Of a DNA stretch of 64,000 nucleotides, positions 53,340-63,875 are shown in pieces. The number at the start of each line of letters is the position of its first letter. The first letter of the stretch is position 1. The notes beneath the pieces are model-generated. The model searched no databases. It was not told the DNA's origin and was given only the letters and a program-made list of their open reading frames with translations. The translations under genes and the position numbers were made by a program. The stretch comes from Adiantum capillus-veneris (taxonomy: Eukaryota; Streptophyta; Polypodiopsida; Polypodiales; Pteridaceae). Where the stretch lies: the NCBI GenBank assembly GCA_014529385.2, contig CM043943.1, positions 101,599,855-101,663,854 on the forward strand, read 5' to 3'.

Positions 53340-55690
53340 TAGTTCAAGTTCTACTCTAAGATCTGTAGTGTCGCTCTCAAGCTATGTTTTGATATAAAAA
53401 CTTTTCCAATCCGATACCGTTTGTGAAAGTTATGGCCAAAACAATGAAATGCAGTTTAGAATGGTCAAAATGAGTCCAGATTCAATTTTGAAAAAAGTTC
53501 TGGAATCCTTGAGACACTGGGAACACCCCTGTATGATCAAAATTATAGTTGGTCCCTAAAACTCGCCTGGAGATATCCTACGCGTAGGATGTCTATATGC
53601 TCAGAATTTAACAAAATTTTGTCCAGAGACTCCCCTTAAGTCCAGCAACACAATGGTATGATCAGAATTTCATTTGGACCTAAAAATGGCCTTGAGACAT
53701 CCTACGCGTAGGATGTCTTTTTACTCAAAATGACTTGAAATTTTCACCCCAGCTTCTCCTTGATATGCTGATCACAGTGGTGTGCTCATAGGTTGGTTTG
53801 GAGTCCTAAATCAAGTTGGAGACATCCTACGCGTAGGATGTCTAACTGCTCAGATTTTGTCCAAACTTGATCCCAAGATTCTCCTAGTGCTCAGCAACCC
53901 AATGGTATGCGAAGAATTGAATTTGGATGCCAATAGGTCAAGATTTGGGCTGCATAAGCTTCTAGTGCACTCCAAGAGTAGGATGTCTGACAATTCTTGT
54001 CTTTGCTTGGTAAATAGGCCAAACAAGGTCCAAATTCACTTTTGAAAAAAGTTCTGGAATCCTTGAGACACTTAGAATCTCCCTATATGGCTACAGTAGA
54101 ATTTTGACCACTTTATGACCCTGGAGACATCCTACGCGTAGGATGTCTTTTTACTATGTTTCAGTTCAAACTTGCACTATAGCTTCCCCTTGATGCGCTA
54201 AACTCACAGATATTTTTACTTTTTGATTCTGACACCTATAGGTTGGTCAAATGATCATGAATCTGTTCCAAAAGCCTGATGTCTGTTCTGATGAATTCCC
54301 AAGTCAAATCAACTCCAAATTGGACCAAATTTGCCTAGGAGGCTTATCTAAGGCTATATGACAGCATGGTATGGTCACAGTAGAATTTTGGTTTCAGAAT
54401 TATACAGTAGACATCCTACGCGTAGGATGTCTTTTTGCCCAGAATGAACCCAAACTTGGACCAAAGATTCCCCTAGTCTTCAGCAACCCACTGGTAGGCT
54501 TACATTTGAGTTTGGATGTCAAAAGACCCCAAAACTAGCTATTCTTGCCTTTTTCAATCAAAAATGCTAAAGTCTGTTCAATCTTCTTTCCACTGACCCA
54601 AATGAGATGAAATTTATCACATGCACTCAATACAACATTTGGAACATGCCTTTGGAGTCATCCTATGGTTTGGTCTCAAAATTAGGCCTTGGACACAATT
54701 TGGGTAGGATATCTGGCAATTCTCGTCTTTTGGCTTTGATCTGTCAAAATTTGGTCAAATTTCCACTTTCCAGGTGAAAATAGGGTAGAACCTAACTTCT
54801 AAACACACTAGTAACCTCAGATTTTCAAAAAAATGCCCAGATCACCCTGGAGACATCCTTCGCGTAGGATGTCTACCGCTTATTTTTTCAGACTGAAGTG
54901 TCCCTGATGCTTCCTTATGCTCTCAGTAAGTGCAAGTATGCTTCACAATTGCAAAAACATGCAAAAATCACTCAATTTAAGCCTTTTCTGAAATTTTACG
55001 TTTTCTGACTCGGCCTTTTGGCTTTTGGTCAACAAAAATAGGGAAAAACACTCAAGTCAATATGTTACTAGGGTAAAACCTACCCTCTAAACCCACTGGT
55101 AACCTCACTTTCCTCAAATTCCCTACCAAAAGTACCCTGGAGACATCCCACGCGTAGGATGTCTACTGTCTTAAAATGCAAATTTTTTTTGGCAGTAGTA
55201 TTCCCTATGCTCTATATAGCTCTCAGCAATAGTCATAGAAACTTTTGGACTTCAAATCAGCTTCCAAACACAATTTACAGTCTTTCCTACTTAGCGTTTT
55301 CCACTTCTCTGATGATCCTAACAGCAAATAAGACATGCATAAAGTACTCTAGATTAGCAACCAATCAAGATATCCTACTTACCCTACTCCTACTCATCAT
55401 GTGAGATGGGGATTTTGATGTCTTGGTTGCTTCTTGGTCTCACACGGAGTCTCAAGTCAACCTACCACCACATCTATCACTCGAACTCCTACTCTCTATA
55501 CCACAACCTACTACTATCTAATACTACCTAAGACGAAGGATCTAGGCCAGACACACGCTCCCTAGACTCTCCCTAAGACCAAAAGAGTCCACCACTCTCT
55601 GATCCTATCTAAAAGAATGAATATACTCTGGCAAGCCAGAGGGACCTCTATCCTCAAGGACTAGTCTCGGTCACCTACTTAGGGCCCTCG
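53340..55690 (-). other. A 5' leader with seven palindromes
   Basis: Non-coding, made of degenerate repeats each ending in the 22-bp palindrome (GACATCCTACG then its inverse). Copies: 53572-53593, 53696-53717, 53821-53842, 54126-54147, 54410-54431, 54852-54873 and 55142-55163. Four are exact and three have one change. Lies directly downstream of the primer-binding site in transcript orientation, where packaging and dimerisation signals of LTR elements reside. Confidence 0.9.
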
Positions 55691-55708
55691 TCCCCGGCAG
55701 CGGCGCCA
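55691..55708 (-). promoter_or_regulatory. A primer-binding site, tRNA-Asp type
   Basis: Minus-strand TGGCGCCGCTGCCGGGGA, one base after the LTR. It matches the plant tRNA-Asp 3' end complement with a single difference. Confidence 0.88.
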
Positions 55709-55709
55709 A

Positions 55710-56232
55710 TGTTGGACGGATATGCCGCGATGGACGTTAGCATAGTGAGAACTCACCTAACATATAATGTCAACTAAGGACGGAGCTCGACCCGCAGGCG
55801 CATGGAAGCAAGCAAAGGGTGTCAACCTCTACTCGACCGACTAATGACTACTTCCTACAGAGATATCAAATCTACATACCATCGGTTCCGTGAATGTGAG
55901 AGTCTCCTATGATGCTTCCCTCAAGAAAAAAGCCCATTAGACGTTCTCCAAACGTTACGAAACTTGAGGGATATCCTATCAACACCAAGAGGCCACTCTC
56001 CCTAAGGTCCGTGACCAAAAAAACCTACCCAATACCCTCCGTGCAGAAAACGCGTAGGATGTCTAGCCGGTTTTTGCAGGTCAAAGTTTCCAAAAACTAA
56101 AGTGCCTCATGTGTAGCTCTACTCGCTCTGATCGCGTGTATATGCTGAATTGCAAAAACGGACAACAATTACTCACTGAAACTCCAAATGTAGCTCGCGG
56201 GTGAATCTGCCAAAACACAGATGAACGCACGT
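55710..56232 (-). mobile_element. A 5' LTR, left part
   Basis: It starts TGTTGGACGG. It carries ACGCGTAGGATGTC at 56050-56063, half of the leader palindrome. It is cut by C after ...CGCACGT at 56232 and resumes at 61941. Confidence 0.9.
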
Positions 56233-57377
56233 TGTGAGCGGGATGGAAACACACAGAATGCCTCTATAATGACCCAACACACACTCTTGGAATGATATAC
56301 ACACACACTATGGGGCACCACTTGGCTTACACAACACACCTGTGGCCGAGACAGGGAACACACCTATGGAGTGAGAGGAGAGAGACTATCCGTTTACCCA
56401 CTCCACACACAGAGAGACATACACAAACACACCCAAAAAACTCAGCTCAAAAGAGGAGAATTTCTGATGTTTAGATACAAATAATCTTGGCCAACACCAA
56501 TGGGAAAAATAGTTTACACAGTATTTGAGAAATACATTAGATACAACCACAAAGTTAAGCAGAGGCTTCACTCACCGGAGAGGATTACACAGAAAAATAG
56601 TAGAAAAAGAGTAAGGAATTTGGAAAAATGGACAGCTCCATCGCGTCCGGAACGGCCCAAAACCCCAGTCTACAATGTCAAAGTGCTCAAATCCGACCTC
56701 GGATGAGCAGTTTACGGCCAAAACAGGCTCCAAAATGAGCAAAAAACACATTTGCGGCTGTTCCTCCTATCTTCTCCACGTTTTTTCTGGTCTTCTCTCA
56801 TTTTTTTTCAGTTCCCACACTTAGATTTACTAGTTGGGCACCCTTGGCCTTTAAAATGACCTCAAACGGACCCCGAATAGGCCAAAACCTGACCTTGCAG
56901 TGCATAGTTGTCACCTTTTTGCATCATCCGCACACCTAGCACTCAACTTTTTCCAATAATGCATCCTGCCACCACGTGAAGTGGACCCAAAATATGGTCC
57001 TCATGATGACCTTTTTGCATAATTAGCACAAGAAAACACCCACGTCGTGTCTGTACTTATCCACGTGCAAGTATTGACCCCATTCGCCCTCCTGACGCCA
57101 CTAGATGCCATCTGACGCACTTGCTTACCTTATGTAGTCCACCCACGGATAGCTGCCTCGATAAGTTTTACGCACTAGAAACTCCTCATTATTGTAGAAA
57201 AAACACACTGGTACTGGTAATAGTGAAAATTGATGCACTATGTACATGTTGTCCTACCTGTACACATGTGGGCCCCACGTAACCACCTGGCTATGGAAAA
57301 TGGGCAATCCTTTATTTGATGCACCATGCATGTGTATGTACATATGCGCAATCACTTGCTCCAAAAAACTCCTGACA
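56233..57377 (-). mobile_element. C 3' LTR
   Basis: 1145 bp. It matches 60814-61936 closely, with an extra segment near 56866-56880 and other small indels. Confidence 0.9.
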
Positions 57378-57397
57378 TAATTTTCCCATCCCCTAGC
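57378..57397 (-). promoter_or_regulatory. C polypurine tract
   Basis: Minus-strand GGGGATGGGAAAATTA precedes the 3' LTR start TGTCAG. Confidence 0.7.
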
Positions 57398-57403
57398 CTG
57401 CTA

Positions 57404-57419
57404 GAGCATTCATGCTCAA
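57404..57419 (-). other. Conserved stem-loop core at C stop codon
   Basis: On the minus strand TTGAGCATGAATGCTC, with GAGCAT/ATGCTC arms and a GA loop. It is identical to 16 bases of the F motif at 30683-30698. The TGA stop of the C ORF (57416-57418) falls inside it. Confidence 0.75.
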
Positions 57420-59329
57420 CAGCAGCAAAAAGAGATATTCATTCCACCTGGATCCCACACAAAAACACTTTGCATTCCCTGCATGAAGAGCTTAATCAAG
57501 CTTCCACCTGGTTCCCAAGAAAAACCTATAGAGATGCCATAGATCAAATTTGCATCAAGAAAACCATCAATTACTTTGGCATAGCCCGGCATGTGCAAAT
57601 ATATCTCCTTCTCCATAGCTGAGAGGTCTCCACTGATCATTTGTGTCATCAACTCCTGCTTCTTTGACAATTCCACCTTTGATTGCATCAGCCCTTCAAT
57701 CACTTCATAAGGCCCTTCACTTTCATCTTCGACCTCTTTTGCAAATGCAACTAAACCAGAATCCTGGATTCCTTTGTCCATCAAAAGAAATGCAACATCA
57801 GCATCCTCATCACTGCTGGTAGTACTATCACTGTCCTTGTCAGACACTGTAGAATAGTCTTCATCACTAGACTCATCCTCATCTTCATAAAGATCCTCGA
57901 ATTGTTTCCTTGTGTCCATATTATAAAGATTCTTGGCACCTATCTTTCCATAGAGGCTAATAGTACCACGTCGCCAATCTTGAACAGCTCCCACTGCACG
58001 TAACCATGGTCTACCCAATATAATAGGATATGCTCCCAACCCCGCTGGCATCACATGAAAATCAACCACTGCCTTTGCATCATATGCTTCCACTTCTAAG
58101 CTCTTTACAACACCCAAACATTTTACGTTTTGATGGTTTGCCAATCTGATCCAGAAACCTGACACCCCAGTCACTGTGAGACCCATGTTCTCAACGCATG
58201 AGTGTGTTATGACACATATTTGGGCTCCACCATCCACATAACCTTGTCCCAAATTTTTTCTTTTGTGCCACACATCTACTATTGGACAAATATCTGGTAG
58301 CTCATCCATTGCCAACACCTTTACTGAACCTCTCTCTAGCTCTTTCTCCATTGGGTTAACCATCCTCTTCCAGTGTCGCTGTAGCTTAGACACCATCTCT
58401 ATAAACTGTCCAAAAGTAACATCCGCCTTTCTGCTCGTCAGATCCTCCTTCAAGTCATAGCTTAGTTGCCCATCCCCTAGTGGAAAGTCGGAAACATGAA
58501 ACTTTCGACGAGATCTCCTTTTCCTCTTGGCCTTGACATCCTCACCTTCATGGCTCTTTCCTTTCTTCTTACTAGGACCTAGGGCACTTCCTCCTTCCTT
58601 ATCCTCTGTGGTCCTCTTCCCAATAGGCATCACTAATGTATCCTCTAGCTTTGATGCCTTCTCCAAGGTGACTACACTTAGCACTTTTGTCTTTCCCTTT
58701 TCCTCTTGGGTTAATCCACTGGTTCCTTCATCTCCCTTAATTTCGATGCCATAATCATTTGACCTAGTTAACACCTGTCTTGGCAATGGATACATGTCTC
58801 CCCCCATCCTTGGTGGCTTATCACATTGCAGGCTGATGTGATCCAACTCTCCACAATTGTAACATGTGGGCGTTTGCCTCCAAAACCTACCATTGCTTTG
58901 TCCAACACCATTCCTAGGCCTTTCTTCATCTCCTGACTGATTTGCAAACCTCCCTCGACCTCGATTATTTCCCACTTGACCTAGCATGTTTAGGCTGAGA
59001 TTCTTCATCAAATCTACCACTTGCCTCATGTCTTGCCTTAGCCCATCATCTTGCACCGATGTAGTGACCACTGCTGGCATAACCTGAGTAGTAACAGGAA
59101 CCACTGGTTCATGATGAACCCCTGACATGCGACCTTGTAAAGACTCTATAAGCTGAAATTCAGACCTCATGGGCAAAGACTCCACCCCTAACTGGCTCAT
59201 TTTCCTCAACTTCCACTCTTTATTCCTTGCTACCTCTAGTGCATCTTCATATGTCCTAGGCTTCTTTAGCTCCACTCTCCAACATATATTCTCCCAAAGA
59301 CCAGCCAAGAACTTGTCCTTCTTCATCAT
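57416..59329 (-). CDS. gag-PR: C Gag C-terminal half, protease-like domain and tail
   Basis: 637 open codons, in frame with the gag start upstream. Residues 1-45 end the gag capsid region. The knuckle CYNCGELDHISLQC is at 156-169. A basic block (KRKRRSRRK) and DFPLGDGQLSYDL lie near 270-293. The protease-like GYVDGGAQICVI is near 363 and AYPIILGRPWL near 433. Then an acidic Ser-rich stretch, MEKEIYLHMPGYAKV, and the paired FSWEPGG and FVWDPGG near the end. As in F, Gly replaces the usual Thr/Ser in the active site. The RT core is missing. Confidence 0.88.
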   Translation of the reverse strand: MMKKDKFLAGLWENICWRVELKKPRTYEDALEVARNKEWKLRKMSQLGVESLPMRSEFQLIESLQGRMSGVHHEPVVPVTTQVMPAVVTTSVQDDGLRQDMRQVVDLMKNLSLNMLGQVGNNRGRGRFANQSGDEERPRNGVGQSNGRFWRQTPTCYNCGELDHISLQCDKPPRMGGDMYPLPRQVLTRSNDYGIEIKGDEGTSGLTQEEKGKTKVLSVVTLEKASKLEDTLVMPIGKRTTEDKEGGSALGPSKKKGKSHEGEDVKAKRKRRSRRKFHVSDFPLGDGQLSYDLKEDLTSRKADVTFGQFIEMVSKLQRHWKRMVNPMEKELERGSVKVLAMDELPDICPIVDVWHKRKNLGQGYVDGGAQICVITHSCVENMGLTVTGVSGFWIRLANHQNVKCLGVVKSLEVEAYDAKAVVDFHVMPAGLGAYPIILGRPWLRAVGAVQDWRRGTISLYGKIGAKNLYNMDTRKQFEDLYEDEDESSDEDYSTVSDKDSDSTTSSDEDADVAFLLMDKGIQDSGLVAFAKEVEDESEGPYEVIEGLMQSKVELSKKQELMTQMISGDLSAMEKEIYLHMPGYAKVIDGFLDANLIYGISIGFSWEPGGSLIKLFMQGMQSVFVWDPGGMNISFCCC

Positions 59330-59728
59330 GTCAGGCGGGGGTACCTATAGTGCTAAGGCCTTGTACATCCGCTCCCATGCCAATGAGAACTTACGTATGT
59401 ACGCATATCCTGGCTCACCTTCCTTTTGCACCAAACCTTGTACTTCTTGCCACACTTTGTCAGGATCTTCTATCTTCACAAACTACACTTCCAACCCATG
59501 CCTTAGATTGTCCCAACTCAATCTTACAGGTGGATCCGCTGCACGCAACTCCTCTTCAAATGTTTTGGACCAGACTCGTGCATCGCTCTTCAAACAAATT
59601 TGGAGAAGACGTAACATCTGCGCAGGGTCATGAATCTGGTTGCTAATGCAAGCAACCTCCATCTTTTCCAAAAAATCTTCCACATCTTCATCACTTCTTC
59701 CATGAAGCTCCGGATAAGAGAAAGCCAT
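59330..59728 (-). pseudogene. gag: C Gag N-terminal half, two amber stops
   Basis: It starts at MAFSYPELHG (59728), the same MAF as F. It runs through DFLEKMEVACISNQ, LKSDARVWSKTFEEEL and SWDNLRHGLEV to a TAG at 59483-59485, then a second TAG at 59345-59347, after which the 637-codon stretch opens in the same frame. The blocks match Retrotrans_gag. Both stops are single-base changes from sense codons, so decay is slight. Confidence 0.8.
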
Positions 59729-59830
59729 GGCTACCCAAGTTACAATGCTGTGAGAACCCCTTTGAACACACGTGCAAGAACCCAAAACTTTTACTGACTC
59801 AATTCCCACAAACTTCAATGGAGCTCAACT

Positions 59831-60073
59831 TTAGATAAGGACAAACACATGCACATCAAATGAGTTTTCATAGTTGATCATCGGATTTACAACAGACAAA
59901 GGACATTCCAAGATCTCTCGTAATCTTCTTGGCCCGAACATAAAGACTATGCGTTGCTGAAAAAAAATCTTCCTAGACACATGAACATTTATCTGGATTC
60001 TTTGAGTTAAATGAAATTGAGTGAATTGAGGGACATTTTGATCATCCATTAAAGCCAACCATGCAGCTCCCAA
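59831..60073 (-). CDS. Conserved small ORF upstream of gag (C copy)
   Basis: 80 residues. The core has FHLTQRIQINVHVSRKIFF, QQRIVFMFGPRRLREIL and NSFDVHVFVLI, matching 27558-27797 of F across about 60 positions. It lies about 100 bases before the preferred gag start. No known domain. Confidence 0.6.
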   Translation of the reverse strand: MGAAWLALMDDQNVPQFTQFHLTQRIQINVHVSRKIFFQQRIVFMFGPRRLREILECPLSVVNPMINYENSFDVHVFVLI

Positions 60074-60789
60074 GAAGGCACACCTGACTTATCCTCTGAT
60101 TTTGCCAAAATTTCAGCAGCATCACAGCATAAATGGCTCAAAAGACCAAAAAACCAGCCATCACAACTCGAAAAATTTTTGGCAGAGTTTCCCCAGAAGT
60201 AGAGCAGTAGGAACCCAAAATATAGACTCTATATGTATGCATAAACTGTCAACAATAGAACCCGAGCATCAAATAGGACTCACTAGTACATAGCCTATGG
60301 TGAGGTCACGAAAAGGATGCTCCAACTACCTGTATCCCCGAAAGTATCTCCACATTTGAGAATCCCCCAGCTCTATAAAACCTCACGCTATCGACGCTCA
60401 CACGAAGGCTAATGCAAATCGCGTATAGTCAACAAGTCTCAGAAATGACTATCTTCCAGACCAAGTCTCAGAAATGGCTGGGACTGCCAAATAAAACCAT
60501 ATATGGCTCCACAAAGGCGTACCATGGCAGTTTCCACAAGTAACGTACAATCCAACAGACAATGCGCTCAAACAGGCGCCAAGTGATGCATACCCACAAC
60601 CACTGCAAGTGACACCACTACTAGTATATCACTGTACTCCAGCTACCTGTACCTGTGTGAATCACCTGTACCTATAACCTGTAACCTGTAACCTGTAACC
60701 TATAACCTATAACCTGTAACCGGTAACCTATAACCCGTACTCCCGAATCTCGAAGCTTGAAGCTCGAAGCAAAAGGTACTCGAAGAAGA
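60074..60789 (-). other. C leader between primer-binding site and small ORF
   Basis: About 700 bases with no ORF of recognised type. It includes the 7-bp tandem tract at 60664-60738. The larger upstream ORFs present in F have no visible counterpart here. Confidence 0.5.
60664..60738 (-). repeat. 7-bp tandem tract (GGTTAYA)n
   Basis: On the plus strand, units of CTGTAAC and CTATAAC repeat about nine times (ACCTGTAACCTGTAACCTAT and on). It is near the C primer-binding site. It resembles but does not match the plant telomere unit CCCTAAA. Confidence 0.85.
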
Positions 60790-60807
60790 TCCTCAGTGGG
60801 GGTGCCA
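60790..60807 (-). promoter_or_regulatory. C primer-binding site, unassigned tRNA
   Basis: Minus-strand TGGCACCCCCACTGAGGA, six bases from the LTR end. It differs from the F site in two bases. Confidence 0.7.
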
Positions 60808-60813
60808 AAAGAA

Positions 60814-61936
60814 TGTGAGCGGGATGGAAACACACAGAACGCCTCTATAATGACCCAACACACACTCTTGGAATGATATACACACACACACTATGGGGCA
60901 CCACTCGGCTTACACAACACACCTGGCCAACACAAGGAACACACCTATGGAGTGAGAGGAGAGAGACTATCCGTTTACCCACTCCACACAGAGACACACA
61001 CACACACACCCCCCCCCCCCAAAAAACTCAGCTCAAAAGAGGAGAATTTATGATGTTTATATACAAATGAGCTTGGCCAACACCAATGGGAAAAATAGTT
61101 TCCACAGTATTTGAGAAATACACCAAATACAACCACAAAGTTAAGCAGAGGCTTCACTCACTGGAGAAGATTACACCAAAAAATAGCAAAAAAAGAGTAA
61201 CGAATTGAGCAAAATGGACAGCGCCATCTCGTCCGGAACGGCCCAAAATCCCAGTCTACAATGTCAAAGTGCTCAAATCCGACCTCGGATGAGTAGTTTA
61301 CGGCCAAACAGGCTCCAAAATGAGCAAAAAACACAGTTGCGGCTGTTCCTCCTATCTTCTCCACATTTTTTCTGGTCTTCTCTCATTTTTTTCAGTTCCC
61401 ACACTTAGCTTTATTAGTTGGGCACCCTTGGCCTTTTAGGCCAAAAACTGACCTTGCAGTGCATAGTTGTCACCTTTTTGCATCATCCACACACCTGGCA
61501 CTCAACTTTTTCCGATAATGCATCCCACCACCACGTGAAGTGGACCCAAAATATGGTCCTCATGATGACCTTTCTGCATAATTAGCACAAGAAAACACCC
61601 ACGTCATGTCTGTACTTATCCACGTGCAAGTATTAACCCCATTCGCCCTCCTGACGCCACTAGATGCCATCGGACGCACTCGTTTACCTTATGTAGTCCA
61701 CCCACGGATAGCTGCCTCAATAAGTTTTACGCGCTAGAAACTCCTCATTATTGTAGAAAAAACACACTGGTATTGGTAATAGTGAAAATCGATGCACTAT
61801 GTGCATGCTGTCCTACTTGTACACATGTGGGCCCCACGTAACCACCTGGCTATGGAAAATGGGCAATCCTTTATTTGATGCACCATGCATGTGTATGTAT
61901 ATATGCGCAATCACTTGCTCCAAAAAACTGCTGACA
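60814..61936 (-). mobile_element. C 5' LTR
   Basis: 1123 bp. It starts (plus view) TGTGAGCGGG and ends AAAAACTGCTGACA. It contains a poly-C run at 61010-61020 absent from the 3' LTR. Confidence 0.9.
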
Positions 61937-61940
61937 ACGT

Positions 61941-62474
61941 GATGTAAGCATCAACGCGTAGCTCTCCTCGTGGGCAACACACTACTGCTCTCCGTTTGCG
62001 ATTCCGACCACCGTAGCTTCTGTAGCACACACACACACACTCTCTCACTCTCTCGCAGTCTCCCAACGACACAAAAGATCAGATTATTAGAAGTCTCTTT
62101 ACAAAGCTTTAGGTTTTGGCTTATATACTAAGCCTTAGAAAACCTAATGTCCGACCAAAATGACCCGATTTGTCCCTAGGCTTCTATAGAGCTTAATTAC
62201 AACACTGTGAGCTGGCTTTGCTCATCCAACAAGCATCTGTGGCCAAAATACAATTGCCGACTTAAAATATGAAGCTCCCGTAAACATTACAAAAGTGGCC
62301 GTAATGGCTCAAAATAATAATAACGAGATATTCAATGATGTCCATGAGCTTGTATCTTCACATTACAGCATCCATCTTCGTCTTCATCACTTCATCAGCA
62401 TCTTTATTTGGAATCTTTAGAGAATCTTTGAGGAATCTTTGTGGAAGCATTGTTGAAAGTTTGACCTATCAACA
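61941..62474 (-). mobile_element. A 5' LTR, right part
   Basis: It continues GATGTAAGCATCAACGCGTAG and ends TATCAACA at 62474. TATA candidate TTATATA (plus view) lies at 62121-62127. The combined LTR is about 1057 bp, against 1054 for the 3' LTR. Confidence 0.9.
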
Positions 62475-62479
62475 CAACT

Positions 62480-62898
62480 CCTTTGAGGTCTTTGTAGGAC
62501 CATGCAAACACATCTTTATATTTCTTGAGGAGTTGTGTTAGCCGTTCTTCTTCTTCAAGCTCTAAATCAGTTGCTATAAAGACCGGCTGAGGCTCTTCAC
62601 CTGGTTCAGTGAGGTCTATCCGTTTAGCATTTTTCGGTCCATCGTAAGATTCCTGGTTTGTTCTTTCCCCATGCTCTGTTTTCTCCCCACTCTCACTTGG
62701 GTTGTCTGAACACTCGTTATCTGGTTCGTTATTTACCTCCAGATGCTCAGAGGAGTTATAAAACTCTTCTCGTTCTTGTGGTTCTACCATCTCATCTCCT
62801 CCTAGTATAAGGATTACTATGTAATAGGGTAGCACATCATACCTATCCTTATCGCAAAATTTTGTTGTTGGACTATCTGTAATGGTACAAACATCCAA
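62480..62898 (-). pseudogene. pol: E PR-RT linker, right copy, cut by A
   Basis: The minus ORF has an acidic region (NEPDNECSDNPSESGEKTEHG), then EERLTQLLKKYKDVFAWSYKDL ending at the A insertion. Its continuation into RT lies at 42236 and below. It lacks a segment of about 490 bases present in the left copy (10761-11249). Confidence 0.8.
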
Positions 62899-63875
62899 TG
62901 TTGCCAGTATGTGTTACCATACCAGAGGTTCCAAGGCATCTTCAGGAAAAGGTTCCAGAATATAATCCTTGTCCTCAATCGCTCTTTCTAAGACGCATTC
63001 GTCTCTTTTTAAGATCCCACAATGTGAAGCTCTGCACATCCATAGCTCTTTTTGTTGCCCTAACCATGCTGGGAGTTCCGATCCTGCGACTGTAGAGCTG
63101 AATCAAACTCTTCTACTGGTGTCTGGTTCACATCCTTGTAACTATGGTCTTTCAGGTGTATTTTGGTTGTTGTCTCGCCATGTATGAGGTATATGTGATC
63201 GTAACCCCAATCCTGGACCATCTTTAATTGTCTCATGAATGGTCAGCCTAAGATGATCTCATAATTGTTCTTTTTCTCGAAATCGATTATTACAAATATA
63301 TGCTCATACTCGATTCCGCATGAAGTGACAATCACTTTTTCTAAGAGTCCTAGAGGCTTCTCCATGAACCCATCTGCCAATTGCAATTTCATTCTAGTAG
63401 CTCTCAAAGCTGGTTTTTCCCATTTTTTTCAGATTTCCTTGGTGGCTATAGCAACTCCTGCTCCACTGTCAAGAATAGCTTTGGACACTACTCCTTGGTA
63501 TTCGACTGATAGCGTGGTGTTTCCATCTTCTCCGTCACAATACTCTCCAAACTTGTTTAAAGGTACGTGCCTAGTGTTTAGTTGAGGCCTGTCCAATTCT
63601 CTAATCCCTTCTTGAAGCTTCGAGGTGGGGTCTTTCACTCCAAACTTTTCTAGGCATTTGCCTACTGTGGTCCACATGTTTGGTCGTAACCTTAGGAGTT
63701 CGGCTAATGTGATTGTGCATGCCATCGGGGTGGACAATAACTCAATCAACCCTTGTGAATCCATCACTTTGTTAGAAGAAAGTCTTTGAGATGGGATTGC
63801 TCTCACCTCAGACTTGGCTTCATACTCTCCTAGGTAAGAGGGTAGAGTTTTCAGCAAGTCTGGCTGGCTGTGCAC
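62899..63875 (-). pseudogene. PR: E gag end and protease, right copy
   Basis: ORF 63875-63429 holds the gag tail (LLKTLPSYLGEYEAKSEVRA) and AILDSGAGVAIATKEI, an intact D-S-G. A stop at 63429 and further stops toward 62899 (for example in the ILG-PFMRQL segment) break the rest of the protease. It aligns with 11620-12430 of the left copy. Confidence 0.8.

Larger units (their letters stand above)
56233..61936 (-). mobile_element. LTR element C: gag-PR only, nested in A 5' LTR
   Basis: 5.7 kb with LTR ends TGTCAG...GCTCACA on the minus strand. ACGT flanks both sides (56229-56232 and 61937-61940), a 4-bp duplication like that of F. Order on the minus strand: LTR, primer-binding site, 7-bp repeats, small ORF, gag, zinc knuckle, protease-like domain, acidic tail, PGG motifs, polypurine tract, LTR. 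It has no RT or integrase. Two amber stops interrupt gag. Confidence 0.9.
42242..62474 (-). mobile_element. Element A, non-autonomous LTR retrotransposon (with nested C and hAT)
   Basis: It is bounded by LTRs and the 5-bp duplication CAACT (42237-42241 and 62475-62479). Without the nested C and hAT it is about 10.6 kb. It has a tRNA-Asp-type primer-binding site, polypurine tract, palindromic leader, and gag/protease-like ORFs, but no RT, RNase H or integrase. It lies inside the E polymerase between the VFAWSYKDL segment and the RT core. Sharing of leader and primer site with E suggests that E-type proteins mobilised it. Confidence 0.9.

Noticed and set aside
53572-55163. Regularly repeated palindromes resembling a CRISPR array
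   Set aside because: Spacing is irregular (about 120-440 bases), the repeat is a full palindrome, intervening sequences are themselves related, and the setting is a plant retrotransposon leader with no cas genes.
60664-60738. Interstitial telomere repeat
   Set aside because: The unit is CTGTAAC/CTATAAC, not CCCTAAA, and it lies in a retrotransposon leader.
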